Under the pieces are notes generated by a model. The model was given only the letters and a program-made list of their open reading frames with translations. It made no database searches and was not told the DNA's origin. Below are positions 1 through 12,030 of a stretch of 64,000 bases of DNA, piece by piece. Location: positions 277,595,416-277,659,415 of the forward strand of contig NC_066583.1 of NCBI RefSeq assembly GCF_024323335.1. Reading direction: 5' to 3'. The stretch comes from Lathyrus oleraceus (lineage: Eukaryota; Streptophyta; Magnoliopsida; Fabales; Fabaceae). How positions within the stretch are numbered: position 1 is the first letter of the stretch; each line of letters opens with the position of its first letter. The translations under genes and the position numbers were made by a program.

Positions 1-3000
1 CCACATTTTTATTGTTTCCAAAGGAAAAGGGAAAAGTACGAACAAAACCCAAAGATAAGAAGTTTTCAAATCAAAACTAATAAAATGTCAGAGATCACAG
101 GTAAGGGGGTTGGTTACACAGAGGGAAGGTGTTAACACCCAAAGTATCCTATGTACTCCTATGAAGCCCTTTTTTATGTGTGTATGTCTTTTGGTATAAA
201 AGATGTTTGAAATAAATAAAACGTGGGGATGAGAAAAGAATTCATTAATTATATTTTTGTGTTTGATAAGACCTTCAAACTTATGCCTACGTACCAACAT
301 AAAAATGAGGGATCAAAACCTCGTATTTCGTGGTATCAATTTCAAAGTGAGTGGGTTGCTTTTAGCAAAAATTTAAACTTAAAAGAGGCACAAAGGGCCT
401 AAAAGAGTTTGAATGAGTGTTAGTTCTTTTTATCTTTTTTTGAAATTTTAAGTCAAGTATGGTTAAGTTCATTTACAAGTTTGGTTTAAGAAAAGAGTTT
501 AAAAATGCAATGGCATAAGGCCAAAGTTTCTAGTTTGAAATAAAGTCTAAGTTTAGGAATCACAAGCAAAGAAGGTTTTTGAAAAGAGGAAGAGATTTTT
601 AAATTTAAGAAATGGGAGGATATGAAGAGACTAATCCTAAGAAAAAATTTAAAAGTTAAGAGTTGAAAAGATCTGACCAATGGGATGCAACCCAATAGAC
701 AAGAATGTCATATAGAAACCCACTTTTTCCTTTGGACTTTAAAATCAAGCAATATCAATAAGCAAGTAAGATGAAGAGCAAGGCATCAAATAAAGATAGC
801 CACATCCAAGCTAGCAACTTCATAGTCTTCTTCTTAAGCTCCCATGTATCAGATGACATACTCCTTGAATGGCTCAGAATAAGGCATTAGACACAAGTTC
901 AAAGTAACCATTGCATCAAGACCATGTAGCAGATGAACTCAAAGGGATCTCAATACTTGCATTAGATGAAAGTTCAATTCACAATGACTTGGTTTTAGAA
1001 AAGTTGGCATTGGCCAAGTCCTTTTGCATAGGGAGTGTTGCCTAATTCTAAGTCCAAGACTCAGATCAAATCCAACAGTCCACACAAATAGTTTTTAAGA
1101 CTTTTTGTTGTTTATTATGTACTTTAAGATCATAAGACCACAATCACAAATAAGATACACCAACAAGTATATACAAACACAATATATGGCTCAAGTGAGC
1201 AAAGTGAAAATGACATAAACATAAACAAGTCAAATGATAAATGACTTGAACTTAAATTGCATAAAGTAAATGACTTGAAATTAAAAGTTATTCAAATGTT
1301 AGTTGATTAGAAATTAGTGGAGTTTTGCTTTTTTTATTATTTAAGTCATTCTTTGGATAACACTCAACCCTCTATTCACAAGCATGGATCCTTGAACCAA
1401 GACATCTTCCAAAGGAAGGAAAAGAGGACAAGTTTCCATACAATACCATGAAAGAGGGGGAGACTTACAATCTCACTTACTAGAATGCTATGCCTTTGTG
1501 TCAAAATTTAGCGCGATGTTAAACAATCGTAATTGGACTTATGTAGAAGTCACAACTATCTGTGGCCGGGCAATAAAGTTTTTGGTGTTAATGCATGTTA
1601 GAGATATGGTATAATGAACCATACTCCTAAAATATACCACACACAAAAAGAAAATGATCAAAAGGGTAGACCTAATCTCAAGCTTACTTGTATTGGTTTA
1701 TGAATCAATTAGCCTTAGGATATTGAGATGTCATTGGCCAATGAGAGGAGTGAGATAGAAAGGGATTAAAGATGAAGAGGGAGGGGAAATGAGACAAACA
1801 TAAATTGGTCATGGGAGGAATTTTATCAAATTAAAATCATTCATTCATTTTGGGAGATGAAATGTACATTTCACCAATCCCCTAAATCCAATGATTTTAA
1901 TCCAACAAAAGTTAAATCAACCTTGACCAAGGCCCAAACACAATAGTCAAACTCCACAAGTCAATAAAAATAGCTCAAAACCTAAAACCTCTTCAAAACA
2001 CCAAATAAATGGTCAAGAGATTTATCATAGGTCAAACAAAGTCAAAGGACCTTGGAGAATTTGTTTCACTATTTTTGAAAAGTCAGAAGTATTTTTAAAC
2101 AATTAAAAATATGTACAAAAACAATTAAATCATGAAAAATATTAATATTGATCCAAAAAATAATTCTAATTCGAAAAATGAAAGAGAAAAATATTTGATT
2201 TTTTTTGGTGAAAGTACCATATTTTTTGGATCAATATTGAAATTAATATGAATTAATGAAAATAAAGCAATTAAAATGAAAATTCAGAAATTACAAAATA
2301 CGTGGACCATCTGATCTCCCTCATTAATTGAGGTGGCAGATCAAATGGTCCAAAGTGCGCGTTCCATGTGGTCATCAGTCAATTGCGCAGCACACATGGT
2401 AGTCATAACCAACGCTCAAGATTAAAATATTTTAAATGGATCATGTGGTTCAGGAGCTTGCCAACACATCGCCGGAGCCAAAGCTCCGGTCTCCTTCTCT
2501 GGTGGACCTCACCGGACTGGTCTACCTTCAACCATCAGCAAAATGAAAAATCAAGACATGGATTTAAAGAAAAAATGCTCAAGAGTTTGAATATGACCTC
2601 AATTTTGTCTAACTCCAAGTATATAGGAAGATACAGGGAGTTGAATTTTGAGGATCATGATCTGATTTGCTTCGATTTGACCTCAAAGCAACTCAATCTT
2701 GTTGCCTACATTGGTAGGACTTCATACAATTAAAAATCGACAAGAAAGTGGAGAAATAAGAGAGAATCGAAGAGTGGAAGTTTCTGAAAATTCACCTTCG
2801 AGTTGATCCAAATTGACTTGATCTTGATCTGGATTTGATTGCTTCCTCCTTCTCTTGCTTTCCGGAACCAAATGAATTGAAAATGGAAGTGAATTTCTGG
2901 AGTTTGAACTTCCAAATAGATGGTGAAGTTCAAGCTCGATTTCAAAGAAATCTCAGAAAATTCTATGGCAGTGAGGGTTTGCAGAGGTCTAGCAAAGCTT

Positions 3001-4554
3001 GGGCAAGGTGTTGATGATGAATCTGAAGCCTTAAGCTTGTTTAAATAGGCATTGTGTTTGATATTTACACCACTTGGAAACTTGACAAAAATAGCAATTC
3101 ACTTGCATGGGTGCATGTCCAATCATTTGGGCCTTGGGAATGATGTAATCCAACTCCAAATCATGCACAAAGTCTACTGAACTCATAATGTGCAAGCATG
3201 CAAAAGCAAATGATCATTTGAAGTTCCAACCTCCCAAAATACTTCCCATAATGAATCCATGCACAAGTCCTTCAATTGTTACCCAAATGAGATGATCTTG
3301 GTGTTTTGGAAAGGTAATACCAAGGGGAACGACTTTCATGTTTAACACTTTATCATTTTAAGCTTGGAGCATGATGAATTTTGAGGTGGAAGTTTGGGAA
3401 ATCAAACATATTTGAAAATTTTCTAAGTCCTAAGTTAAATGTTCACTTCTTCCACCTTGAATAAGTTTTTCTATGGACTTCAAATGAGAAATGTTTCTTC
3501 ATCAAAGTTGTAGATCTTTCAAGTATATTTAATTTTGTAACCAATTTGATTTGGATTGGACATGAAGGAGTTATGCATTTTAGAAGTTGAGGAAAATCAC
3601 TTGTTCAATGGTATTGGTCCAAAATGACCTATAATGTTTCCTCTTGGCACATGCATTTTCAAGTTGAATTTGCACTTCCTACAAACATCAAAGTTGAAGT
3701 AGACATCTTGAAATTAATCATGGAATTTTAATGGATTTCATATCATAAAAAATGAGCAAGTTATTGTCTTGGGAAGTTGACCTCCAAATTAGGGTTTAGA
3801 CAAAATGACCTATAATCTTTAACCCTAAAAAATGACTTTCCAAGCAAAACTAGATCTTGAATTCAACATGAAAGTTGTTTATACTGTCATTTAAAGTAAA
3901 TTTGATCTTGGAATCATTTTCATATGATAAAAATGATAGGAGATAGAGTCTAGTGAACCCCAGTTTTGACCAGTTGATTTCCTCTGATCAACCACCATGA
4001 ACCATCTTGCTAGCTTGGCATTCTCTTGAATTTTGGGACTCATGGAGGATCATATATGTATAATATGATGAGATTTGAAATATCCCTTGAAATATTTGAT
4101 CAATTGTTTAAAGAAACTTGTTGAAGAAGTCATATGAGATACTCAGATGAATTAGGGTTTCCAAGGCTAACCAACTCCAAACGCTTGATGATTTCTTGAT
4201 CAAAATAACATGTGAAGATCATGGGGATTCATATCTGAAACTTAGAGCCAATGTAGACCAATTATTGATTGAGCTCTTTGCAATGAGGGTCTTAAACCCT
4301 AGATATGAGTTTGATAGATCATAGGTGAGCATACACACTACCTACAAAAGAGTTAAACTATACAATGACATATTTTTGGTATTTTGGTTAGTAAATAAAA
4401 AATGAAGTATGATACAATCAAATGTGCTTGGTGATCTCTCCCAATGCAAACCCAATGAATGAGGGGGTAGGGATAGTGCCAAGGTGTGATCCCAATGCTA
4501 ATGCATATGATGAGATAACATGAGGGATCTTAGGGTCAAAATTGGGGTCTTACA
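1..4554 (-). mobile_element. Element C: 3' LTR (left end cut by window edge)
   Basis: Long terminal repeat of an Ogre-like Ty3/gypsy element lying on the minus strand. Its 5' end on the minus strand (TGTAAGACCCCAATTTTGAC) is at 4554 and matches the start of element A's LTR at 5909. The window opens inside the other end: the poly(A) signal (TTTATT on the plus strand, 8-13) is present, but roughly the last 65-80 bp down to the CCGCTACA terminus are missing. A TATA-like box lies about 1.5 kb from the LTR start. No coding potential: the small open frames here are not conserved between copies. Same subfamily as A by sequence along its length. Confidence 0.85.
3041..3050 (-). promoter_or_regulatory. 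Putative TATA box of element C LTR
   Basis: On the minus strand this reads GCCTATTTAA, about 1,504 bp from the LTR start. It is the weakest of the four TATA matches, but sits at the same offset as the clear TATAAATAG boxes of A and D, so it probably marks the U3 promoter. Confidence 0.45.
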
Positions 4555-4655
4555 GCTGCTCCTATTTAAGGACGTTCTAGCTGAGGAGATGAAAGTTAAA
4601 ATCGTCGTATCCACTCAGTAGAATGGGCTTAAATAACAAAATATAAACAAATTTT

Positions 4656-4670
4656 GGTCCCTAAGAGACC
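4656..4670 (-). other. Conserved subterminal hairpin (C)
   Basis: On the minus strand GGTCTC, loop TTA, GGGACC: a six-pair stem with one wobble. The same hairpin and flanks occur next to the 3' LTR in B (18115-18129) and D (62755-62769). Confidence 0.6.
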
Positions 4671-5180
4671 TCATGATGCATATGATATGAATTCTAAAAA
4701 TAATCTATGTGGGGAAAATGTTGCCACAAAGGAAAAGAATCCGGAGAGACTAAAAGTCCACAGGAGCATGATGCATTCCATAAGGAATACTCACTAGAGA
4801 GGCAAAGACTTTGGGAAAAAAAGCTATGCGTAGGCCCGACTACGACTTAAAACTGCTGGGGGACACGAGGGATTCCATGAAAATAAATCAATGAAAAGAC
4901 ACAATTGGGGAATAAAAAGAACATCTACAGAGAAAACGGGTAGATCAGAACAAAGCTGAAATACTTGACCCAAGCAGGAAACAACAATCTTACTGAGGAG
5001 ATACACACTCAAACTCAACTGGGGAAGAGATAATCTTCTACACAGGAGTAACATAAATGTATTATCCACTACCGGTTACTTGGTAAGGAGATAACAAAAT
5101 ATGTCAGAGAGAACATCCGTTACCGGTTAGGGTAAACATATCAAGGATGGCTCGCGGAGGGCAAACAGGAGGTGTATTCA

Positions 5181-5198
5181 TTACCAGTTACTGGGTAA
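5181..5198 (-). other. Constant-loop hairpin (C), stem TTACC/GGTAA
   Basis: Plus-strand reading TTACC, loop AGTTACTG, GGTAA. One member of the repeated hairpin family of the 3' regions; the stem differs from other members but stays paired. Confidence 0.6.
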
Positions 5199-5388
5199 GA
5201 ATAAACTGCTGGGAAAAATGCCAAAATGGGATTTACAACTACCGGTTACTGGGCATAAGACCAAAGAGAGAGAATATTCGTCACTGATTAAAGTGAACAT
5301 ATCAAGGATAGACTCAAAGGGAAGAATATCCGTTATCGGTTAAGATGAACATATCAAGGATAGATTGCCGGAAAAAGTGGGGATTACA

Positions 5389-5408
5389 TCTATCAGTTAC
5401 TAGATAGA
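5389..5408 (-). other. Constant-loop hairpin (C), stem TCTATC/GATAGA
   Basis: Plus-strand reading TCTATC, loop AGTTACTA, GATAGA: six perfect pairs. Compared with the common TCTACC/GGTAGA form, a C-G pair has become T-A on both sides, a compensatory change. Confidence 0.65.
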
Positions 5409-5854
5409 ATACCATAAAGAGAATACCCGTCATCGGTTTAGATGAACATATCAAGGATAAACTCAAAGGGGAGAAATATGAGTTATATCCATCAGACTCG
5501 GCAGGGGAAATCATGATTTACAACTGCAGGTTACTGGGTAGAAGACCGCAAAGAGAAGGAAACCCGTCATCAGTTAGGATGAACATATCAAGGATTAACC
5601 CTCTAGGGAAAGAAATAGGGATTACAACTACCTTTTTACTGGATAGAATACCAAGGAGAGAATATCTGTCACCGGTTAAGATGAACATATCAAGGATAAA
5701 CACAAATCAGGGGAAGAAAATATCTGTCATCGGTTAGGATGAACATATCAATGATAGACTTCCTGGGGAAATGTGAAAACGAATCCGTTGGGGAAAATAG
5801 GTTACTGTTGCTGGGTATTGGGGAAAAAGTGAAATACTTGCAAATTGAGAAGAA

Positions 5855-5876
5855 TATTACCAGTTACTGGGTAATA
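5855..5876 (-). other. Constant-loop hairpin (C), stem TATTACC/GGTAATA
   Basis: Plus-strand reading TATTACC, loop AGTTACTG, GGTAATA: seven perfect pairs around the constant loop. Confidence 0.65.
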
Positions 5877-5903
5877 GACTCTCAAGGGACCAAAATCATC
5901 TAT

Positions 5904-5908
5904 CTAGG
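5904..5908. repeat. Target site duplication of A, left copy (CTAGG)
   Basis: CTAGG directly before the TG start of A's 5' LTR; the same five bases follow A's 3' LTR at 56401-56405. A's own 3' region carries the uninterrupted homologous site (CCTAG at 50815-50819), confirming that CTAGG belonged to C before insertion. Confidence 0.9.
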
Positions 5909-7424
5909 TGTAAGACCCCAATTTTGACCCTAAGATCCCTCATGTAATTTCATCATAAGCATTAGCATAGGGATCATACCTTGGCATCCTCCTTACCCCT
6001 CCTTCATTGGGTTTGTTTTGGGAGAGATCACCAAGCACTATGTGATTGTATCATACTTTTATATCATCATTTACTAACCAAAATACCAAAAATATGTCTT
6101 TGCATTTGCCTAAATCTTTAGTAGGTAGGGCATGATCTCCATTGGTCTATCAAGTTCATATCTAGGGTTTGAGACGCTCATGACAAAGAGCACAACCATG
6201 AATTGATCCAAGAACGGTTATGAGCATCATATATGAGTTCCATTGATCTCTACATGTTATATTGATCATGTATTCTTCAAGAGTTCGAGGGTGATTTGCC
6301 TTGGAAACCCTAGTTTGACTGGGTATCTTGAGTAACTTCTCCAACAAGCTATCTTACCAATTGATCAAATTTCTCAAGGGACACTTCAAAATTCATCATA
6401 TTATGCATATATGATCTACCATGAGCCAAGAAAGTCCAAAGAATTGAAGGTTATCAAGTTGGTTGATGGTGGTTGGCCAGATGAATTCATTTGATCAAAA
6501 CTGGGTGTCCCTAGACCCTATCTCCTATAATTTTCACCATATGAAAATGATTCCAAGAGAAAAGTTACTCTAAATGACATTCCAAACAAATTTCATGTTG
6601 AGACCTAGAGCTAGTGTTTCTTGGAAAATCATTTTCTATGTTGAAACATTATAGGTCATTTTGTCTAAACCCTAATTTGAAAGTCAACTCCCCAAGGCCA
6701 TAACTTGCTCAATTTTTATGATATTAAAGATTTACAAGTTGCACAATCAAATTCAAGGTGTCTAATTAAACTTTGAGGTTTAGAGTGAGAGCTAATTCAA
6801 ATTTTATGAGCATGTGATATGAGGTTACATTATAGGTCACTTTTGACCTATACCATTGACCAAGTGATTTTTCCAAACTTCAAAAATGCATAACTCTATC
6901 ATTTCAAATCCAAATGACATGAAATTTGTGACCATTTAGAAGGTATTTGAAAGAGATACAACTTTGATGAAGACACTTGTCTCATTTGAAGCTCACATAA
7001 AAAGTTAAGCAAGGTGGAATATTGAGATATATGGCTTGGCACTTAGAAAAATTTACAACATGTTGAAATTTCCAAACTTCCACTTTAAAATTCTTCATGT
7101 TCCAAGCTCCAAATGAAAATGTTTTAAACATGAAAGTTGTTCCTCTTGATCTAACCTTTCCAAAAGGTCTAATTTCATCCATTTTGGACAAGAATTGTTA
7201 GGGTTGCGCATGGCATGATCATTGCATCATCAATCGACAAGGATCAAACTTCAAACAGTTGTGTACAACTGCCTTGCATTCCAAGTTGATTTCAGACATG
7301 CTCACACTCAATTATGGACCTAAAGGAATGATTTCATGGGCCTGTACACGCCCATACACACATGCATCACTCATTGCCAATTTTGGAAAGTCATTTGGAA
7401 GGTGCAAATATCACATGATCCGGC

Positions 7425-7433
7425 TATAAATAG
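7425..7433 (+). promoter_or_regulatory. TATA box of element A 5' LTR
   Basis: TATAAATAG, 1,516 bp from the LTR start, followed by GAGCTCC. The same box is kept in the 3' LTR at 53232-53240. The offset matches those of the TATA-like boxes in B, C and D, so transcription probably starts some 30 bp downstream. Confidence 0.7.
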
Positions 7434-10400
7434 AGCTCCATATGCTCAGAATTGGGGACCCCTTCACGCCAACTTTGATCCCAAACACCTAACCCTTCCA
7501 TTTGAGAGGATAATCCTGAGAATTTCCTTTGGAAATTGAGTTGATTTCTCACTGTTTTGAGATTCAAAACTCCAGGGATCCAAGACCTTTTGTGCATTCT
7601 AATCTACTTCTGCAAGCATCCTGAACAAAATCAAGCATGAGCCAAAGCAAGAACAAGTGAATCCAGACCTTCATTGAAAGTATTTTCCAGAAAATTTCAT
7701 CTCTTCGATTCTCTCTCAATTCCACTCAATTATCTTGGATCTTTGGTTGTCTGAAGTCCTACCAATGTAGGAAAGAAGATTGAGTTGCTTAGAGGTCAAA
7801 TCGAAGCAATTCAGTTGACACACCTCAAAATTCAACTCCTCATATCTTTTTATATATGTGGAGTTAGTTAAAATTGAGGCCAGATTCGTGCTCTACGCCA
7901 TTTTTTCTTTCCGACCATTTCCTTCTTTTTCATTTTCTTGATGGTGATGAGTTAATCAGTCCGACCAGGGTCATCGGAGAAGATGACCGGCCTTTGGATG
8001 CCGGCGATGTGCTGGATGTGTTCAGAGCCATTGATCTGGTTCAAATTGTTTAAATCTTGTGCGTTGCTTTTATATACCAAGCCTATGCCGCGTTGACTAC
8101 AGTGCACCATGGAACGCGCGCTTCTGGCCACTTGATCTGCCACCTCAATTAATGAGGGAGATCAAGTGGTCCACGTTTTTTTGATTTTTTGATTTTAATT
8201 TTTATTCGTTTGATTTTCATTAATTCATATTAATTTTAATATTGATCCAAAAAATATGAGAGTTTCACCAAAAAATTTCAAATAATTTCCTCTTTCATAT
8301 TCTGAGTTAAAATTAATTTTTGGATCATTATTAAAATTTTTCACGATTTAATTGATTTTTCATTTGTTTTTAATTGTTTAAAAATACTTTTAAATCTTTA
8401 AAAATTCTGAATTTTTTTCACCAAGGTCCTTTGCCCTTGTTTGACCTATGATAAATCTCATGGCCATTTATTTGGTTTTTGATGAGGTTTTAGGAATTTG
8501 ACAAACCATATTTAATTTAAATGCCTTATTTTAGTATTTTTAATTTGAATAAATGTCAAATAATTTTATTGACCAATTGTGATGACTTGTTTGTGTTTGA
8601 CTCTTATTATTGGGCCTTGGTCAAGGTTGATTTGACTTTGTCAAGTTAATATCATTGTATTTAGGGGATTGATGGAATGTACATTCCATCTCCCAAAATG
8701 AATGGATGATATTAATTTGGTAAAATTCCTCCTTTGACCAATGTGAGTTTTGATCCATTCCCCTCCTTCTTCATCTCATTCCCCTTCTTTATGCATTCAT
8801 CTCATTTGGCCTATGATATCTCAAAGTCCTAAAGCAAGTTAATTAAAAAATTAACATGAGTATGGATGAGATTAGGCCATCTCTTTTGCATATTCTTTTT
8901 GTGTGTGGTATGTTTCATGAGCATAGTCCATTATACTATGTCTCTAACATGCATTAACACCAAAATTCTATTGCCCGACCTCAAATAGTGGTGACTTCTA
9001 CATAAGTCCAATTACGATTGCTTAACATAGCGCTAAATTTGTGACACAAAAGGCATAACATTCTAGTTAGTGAGATTGTAAGTCTCCCCTCTTTCATGGT
9101 ATTGTATGGAAACTTGGCCATTTTTCCTTCCTTTGGAAGATGTCTTGGCTTAAGGATCCATGCTTGTGATAAGTGGGTTGAGTGTTCTCCAAAGAAAGTC
9201 TAAAAATGAAAAAAGCAAAAGCAAAACAATAATAACTTCTAACTCATTAACAACTAACTTCTAACTTCAAGCCATTTACTTTAATGTTATTTAATTCTAG
9301 CCTTTATTCATTTGCCATTGTTAATATCATTCTAATTGTTTATGTTAATGCAGTTTTCCCTTTGTCCATTTGGACCATATTGTGTGATATATCTTGTTTG
9401 TGTATACTTTGCTTGTTTGTGTGGTCTTTGACCATTAATGTAAATAATAACAACAAAAATCCTAAAAAAAATTTGTATGGACTGTTGGCTTGATCTTGGA
9501 CAAATGGACTTAGAACTTAGGCAACATTCCTATACTAAAGGAATTGGCCAATGCCAACTTATTAAGAAACCAAGTGCTTGCAATTTGAAACTTCATCTAA
9601 TACATCATTCAAGATCCCACTCAGTTCATCTGCAACATGATCATTGTGAAGCTATTATTTTGAACCTGTGACTTATGGAATTCATCTGCTACATGGGCTA
9701 ATTTTGAAGAGGACCATGGAATGGCTAAAGCTTGGATGTGGCTATCTTTATTTGATGCCTTTGCTCTTCAAGATAATATAATTGTGCATTTGTGTGTTTC
9801 TTGATTCTAAAGTCCAAGGGAATTTTGGGTTTCTATTGACAATCTTGTCTATTGGATTGCTACCCATTTGGTTAGATCTTTTCAACTCTTAACTTTTAGT
9901 TTTGTGCATAGGATTAGTCTCTTCATCTTCTCCCCATTTCTTTAATTTAAAAATCTCTCCCTCCCTTTTCAAAATCTTCTTTGATTGAACTTATTTTGTT
10001 CTAAACCTTGACCACTTTGCAAAAAGGTAGAAACTTTGGCCTTATGCCATTGCATTTTCAAACTTATTTTCCTAAATCAAACTTGTAAATAAACTTAACT
10101 ATACTTGACTTAAACTTTCAAAAAGCCAAAAAGAACTAACTCATTCAAACCATTTTTAGGCCTTTGTGCCTTTCAAACATAATTTTGTTAAAAGCAATGC
10201 ATCAATTTTGAAATTTGTATCACGAACTACGAGGTTTTGATCCCTCATTTTTATGTTGTTACGTAGGCACAAGACCGAAAGGCTTGTCAAACACAAAAAT
10301 ATAATTAATGAATGCTTTTCTCATCCCCCCATTCTATTTGTTTGTAAACATCATTTTATATCAAATACATATGCACACAAAAAGGGCTCCCTAGGAGTAC

Positions 10401-10405
10401 CTAGG
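10401..10405. repeat. Target site duplication of B, left copy (CTAGG)
   Basis: CTAGG precedes B at 10401-10405 and follows it at 39333-39337. The uninterrupted homologous site is in A's 3' LTR (CTAAG at 56183-56187, one base different). Confidence 0.93.
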
Positions 10406-10475
10406 TGTAGCGGTGTATTCGTCGCTATATGATCTATCGATTAAATCATAAGCTAAGAGATACGTTGAAATTTTC

Positions 10476-10484
10476 GAGTCGCCA
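10476..10484 (-). other. Primer-site echo inside B 3' LTR
   Basis: Minus strand TGGCGACTC, the first nine bases of the primer-binding site, inside the LTR about 70 bp before its end. Present at the same place in A, B and D. Confidence 0.6.
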
Positions 10485-10491
10485 CCGCACT

Positions 10492-10497
10492 TTTATT
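10492..10497 (-). terminator. Putative poly(A) signal AATAAA, B 3' LTR
   Basis: AATAAA on the minus strand, about 87 bp before the LTR end. Kept at the same place in B's other LTR (31813-31818), both A LTRs (39473-39478, 56323-56328), C (8-13) and D (58070-58075). Confidence 0.6.
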
Positions 10498-11726
10498 TAT
10501 CCAAAGGATTGGCTAAAAAGCGAACAAAAGCCTAAGAAGTTTTACACGTAGAAAACTAATAAAAAGATCAGAGAGTCTGGGTAAGGGGTAAATTACGCAA
10601 TGGGAAGGTGTTAGGCACCCACTACGTCCTAGGTACTCCTAGGGAGCCCTTTTCACACTTGTTGTATAAATTGTTATTTGTTATGACATAAGTATTGTGC
10701 AAACATGATTGGGATGATAAGAAAAGAATATACAATTTTTATTATTATTGGGTTATTGGGTTCGAACGGATGAACCCGTTGCCTACGTACCTTCCATCAA
10801 AGGTAAGGATCAGAACGCCGTAGTTCGGCTAAAAGATTTCCAAAAGTGGGTTAGGTTTAATTTTAAACACAAACCCCAGGTTTTACGTTATCCACGGGAG
10901 AAAACTCAACCTTATATAAACAACAACGTCCACCATGTGAGAACAGCTTCAACTGGCCAGGGAGGGGTTAACCCTATAATAGGCGAGGAAGACTTACAAT
11001 TCAATCACTAAAGACAGAAGGTGAGATTAACATCAACCACTAAGATAAATCAAACCTATAGCTCATGTATGAAAAGATTAATGGACAAAGCCAAAACAAG
11101 TGAATGAGTGGAATTACTGATTATGATTATGAAAATGAGGTCAAAGTATGATTAAGATCAATTCAAATAAGTATTATGAAATGGATTTTGGAAAAAAGGT
11201 CAAGGACTTGAGTCCAGGTTTTTAAGTTAGAAAACATGAAGATGTTTGCACAACACTTATGTCAAGTTTGAAAGATAAAGTGTGAAAAGTCTAGGACATA
11301 ATGAATGATGAATGGATGAAGGATGGATAGTAAAACTCCTTAGAAGGTTCACTTCTTGAAATCATATAGCAGATGATTCAAGTGTGTCCTTTGGAATAGC
11401 AATTAATAATAACAAACAAACAAAGCAAGCAAAAGCGGATATCGGATGCCAATCAATGGTCTTATACCAATCTCCTAAAAACAGAATGGGATATCAGATG
11501 CCACTCAATGGACTTGCACTAATCTCCACAGGCAAAGAAATGAAAGCGGATACCGGATACCAATAGATGGATTTACACCAGTCTCCTAAAACAGAACAGG
11601 ATATCAGATGCCACTCAATGGACTTACACCGATCTCCTCAAAAGAAAAACAAAGATGAAATATGGAAGTTAACTGCCAATCTATCTGGACTTAGGTTAAC
11701 TCCACAGTATGCTCACAGGAAATCCA

Positions 11727-12030
11727 ATGCCACATCACAGGGACTTACAATGGATCCTCACATACAAGAACAAAAGCAACAATATGATCACAGGAATGCA
11801 AATGCCAACTTACAGGGACTTATAGTTGCAACCTCTCATACAAGCAGATAAAACAAACTATGATCACAGGAAAGCAGATGCCAACTTACAGGGACTTATA
11901 ACTGCAACCTCACATGCAAAACCAAACAGATCAAATTATGATCACAGGATACAGATGCCAACTTACAGGGACTTACAACTGTATCCTCACATACAAACAG
12001 ATAACAGAAGATATGAGTGACCAATGAGGT
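11727..12030 (-). repeat. 75-77 bp tandem repeat in B 3' LTR
   Basis: About four units starting at 11727, 11802, 11878 and 11955, each opening ATGCCA (then ACTTACAGGGACTTA in the later units) and holding TGATCACAGGA. Spacing 75, 76 and 77 bp. Related degenerate units precede it from about 11449. The other LTR has the same array at about 33046-33349, so it predates this insertion. Confidence 0.8.

Larger units (their letters stand above)
4555..5908 (-). other. Element C: 3' untranslated region, first part
   Basis: Noncoding region next to the 3' LTR, minus strand. It begins with a short purine run (AAATAGGAG on the minus strand, polypurine-tract position) and a conserved block with a hairpin at 4656-4670. 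From about 5060 it is filled with two interspersed repeats: a module containing AACATATCAAGGAT (seven copies between about 5135 and 5755) and small hairpins with loop AGTTACTG or GGTTACTG. Interrupted at 5908 by element A and continued at 56406. Confidence 0.8.
5909..10405 (+). repeat. Element A: 5' LTR, first part
   Basis: Starts TGTAAGACCCC and runs to the insertion point of B at 10405; the remaining 213 bp are at 39338-39550, giving an LTR of about 4.7 kb. Aligns with 52041-56400 from position 6235 on. U3 is about 1.5 kb, up to the TATA box at 7425. No conserved ORF. Confidence 0.92.

Noticed and set aside
2368..2733. 121-codon frame in C's LTR
   Set aside because: Not kept in A's or D's LTR; no domain.
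5060..5900. Regularly recurring short repeats that could suggest a CRISPR-like array
   Set aside because: Spacing is irregular, spacers are related to each other, and the region is the 3' part of a plant retrotransposon.
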